From Candidatus Altimarinota bacterium (lineage in GTDB: Bacteria; Patescibacteriota; Gracilibacteria; UM-FILTER-43-11), in the NCBI GenBank assembly GCA_029934675.1, contig JAOZLT010000088.1:1-6095 (forward strand): a stretch of DNA of 6,095 nucleotides, written 5' to 3'. Positions 5,049 to 6,095 of this stretch are shown in pieces (the first letter of the stretch is position 1; the number at the start of each line of letters is the position of its first letter). The translations under genes were made by a program, and so were the position numbers. The notes under the pieces are model-generated. The model did no database searches. It had not been told where the DNA came from and saw nothing but the letters and a program-made list of their open reading frames with translations.

Positions 5049-6080
5049 TTAATGAAATAAGTTATCCTGTTTTTGGATATATTCGATTTTTAGATGTGCG
5101 TAGGCGTTAGGGGTAACAATTCGTCCGCGACTAGTACGATCTAAAAAGCCTACTTGCATAAGGTAAGGTTCGTAAAGATCTTCTATTGTTTCGGTTTCTT
5201 CTGCAGTTGCGGCAGCGATTGTGTTTATTCCTACGGGGCCTCCGTTAAATTTTTCAATTATTGTTAGTAGGATTCTTCTATCGGTTCTGTCTAATCCAAT
5301 AACATCTACTCCGATTGTGTGCAGGCTTTTTTTTGTAAGTTCTAAATCGATTACATCAATGTCTCCTACTTCAGCGAAATCTCGAACACGTTTTAAAAGT
5401 CTATTGGCGATTCTTGGTGTTTTTCTGGAACAACGAGCAATTTCTCCTACGGCATCGTCATTAATTTTTACATTAAGAATTATTGCTGAACGTTTTAAAA
5501 TAGCTTGAATTTCTTCGTCTGTATAAAAATCGAGTTTATAAATATGCCCAAATCTGTCTCTAAGCGGAGATGATAGAGAACCTGCTTTGGTTGTTGCACC
5601 GATAAGGGTGAATTTGGGAAGGTCAATGCGCATTGAGCGTGTAGCCGGCCCTTTCCCTATTACAATATCCAAAGCGTAATCTTCCATGGCGGAGTATAGG
5701 ATTTCTTCTATTTGAGTTTTGATTCGGTGAATTTCATCTATAAACAGGATATCGTTTTCTTCTAGATTACTAAGAATTGAAGCCAAATCACCTTGTTTTT
5801 CTATTGCAGGACCGGAAGTGGTTTTGATGTTTACGCCCATTTCTCTGGCTACAATGTTTGCTAAGGTTGTTTTACCTAGTCCCGGAGGACCGTAAAGCAT
5901 AATATGCTCAACAGGTTCACCTCTTTTCTGAGCAGCTTTCATACCTACTTCAAGATTCTTTTTTATATCCAGTTGTCCAACATATTCGTTTAAGGTTTTT
6001 GGGCGGAGTGTAAGGTCAAATTGCTGGCTGTTTCCAGTTATTTCTTTTGCGTTTGTGATTTCGTTTTCTCTTTCTATCAT
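5049..6080 (-). CDS. ruvB: Holliday junction branch-migration ATPase RuvB
   Basis: RuvB is the hexameric AAA+ motor that, with RuvA, drives branch migration of Holliday junctions during recombinational repair before RuvC resolves them. The 343-residue length is typical. Visible motifs are the entry segment LRPKTLNEYVGQ (25-36), Walker A GPPGLGKTT (64-72), Walker B LFIDEIHR (112-119), sensor-1 GATT (161-164) and the arginine finger Arg174 in PLRDRFG. The sensor-2 region contains KTPRIANRLLKRVRD. The C-terminal winged-helix DNA-binding domain (about 262-337) has GLDRTDRRIL, FNGGPVG, TIEDLYEPYL and GFLDRTSRGR. Small deviations from the common consensus (GATTKAG for GATTRAG, RTSRGR for RTPRGR) are conservative. 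The ATG at 6080 gives a normal N-terminus. Its AT-rich leader has no Shine-Dalgarno motif in the 15 bases available. ruvA and ruvC are not in the window. The heptad element and dnaG follow. Confidence 0.98.
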   Translation of the reverse strand: MIERENEITNAKEITGNSQQFDLTLRPKTLNEYVGQLDIKKNLEVGMKAAQKRGEPVEHIMLYGPPGLGKTTLANIVAREMGVNIKTTSGPAIEKQGDLASILSNLEENDILFIDEIHRIKTQIEEILYSAMEDYALDIVIGKGPATRSMRIDLPKFTLIGATTKAGSLSSPLRDRFGHIYKLDFYTDEEIQAILKRSAIILNVKINDDAVGEIARCSRKTPRIANRLLKRVRDFAEVGDIDVIDLELTKKSLHTIGVDVIGLDRTDRRILLTIIEKFNGGPVGINTIAAATAEETETIEDLYEPYLMQVGFLDRTSRGRIVTPNAYAHLKIEYIQKQDNLFH

Positions 6081-6095
6081 ATTAATTTAGTCTAT

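Noticed and set aside
322..6080. Recoded UGA (glycine), as in Gracilibacteria and Absconditabacteria
   Set aside because: All five genes read full length under the standard code with GGN glycines, so there is no sign of UGA reassignment, although no gene here happens to stop with TGA.

Overview
The window is a block of bacterial housekeeping genes, all read from the minus strand. In transcription order (right to left) they are ruvB, dnaG, rpoD, greA and a PrsW-family membrane protease gene. At the left edge is the first part of what looks like a metallophosphoesterase gene. Every complete gene is intact, and the stop codons are TAA or TAG. No gene reads on the plus strand; the plus-strand open frames lie opposite real genes or over repeats.

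Organism (inference). The DNA is AT-rich. No complete gene has a recognisable Shine-Dalgarno sequence. Gaps between genes are filled with degenerate short tandem repeats. Glycine is encoded by normal GGN codons and TGA is not read through. Together these fit a member of the Candidate Phyla Radiation / Patescibacteria (Parcubacteria-like) with the standard bacterial code, but the sequence alone does not prove it.

Layout. 1-85: start of a probable metallophosphoesterase, cut by the window edge. 86-321: non-coding, with a 9-bp-spaced tandem repeat, an imperfect inverted repeat and two pairs of 7-bp direct repeats. 322-1167: PrsW-family protease. 1168-1230: heptad-repeat element. 1231-1722: greA. 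1723-1939: non-coding, almost filled by a 180-bp element with perfect 11-bp terminal inverted repeats and two internal copies of a 40-bp module. 1940-3193: rpoD. 3194-3220: short plain spacer. 3221-4975: dnaG. 4976-5048: a second heptad element built like the first. 5049-6080: ruvB.

How the genes relate. DnaG (primase) and RpoD (main sigma factor) lie 27 bp apart, as in the classic macromolecular-synthesis cluster. RuvB (Holliday-junction branch migration) sits upstream and GreA (rescue of stalled RNA polymerase) downstream, so the run combines replication, recombination and transcription. The proteins themselves are ordinary. The unusual content is between the genes: two heptad elements share a four-heptads / 4-nt spacer / three-or-four-heptads design in the same orientation, each spanning the gap from a stop codon to the next start, and the rpoD-greA gap holds a palindromic composite element. 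I see no defence system, CRISPR array, phage gene, transposase or RNA gene.
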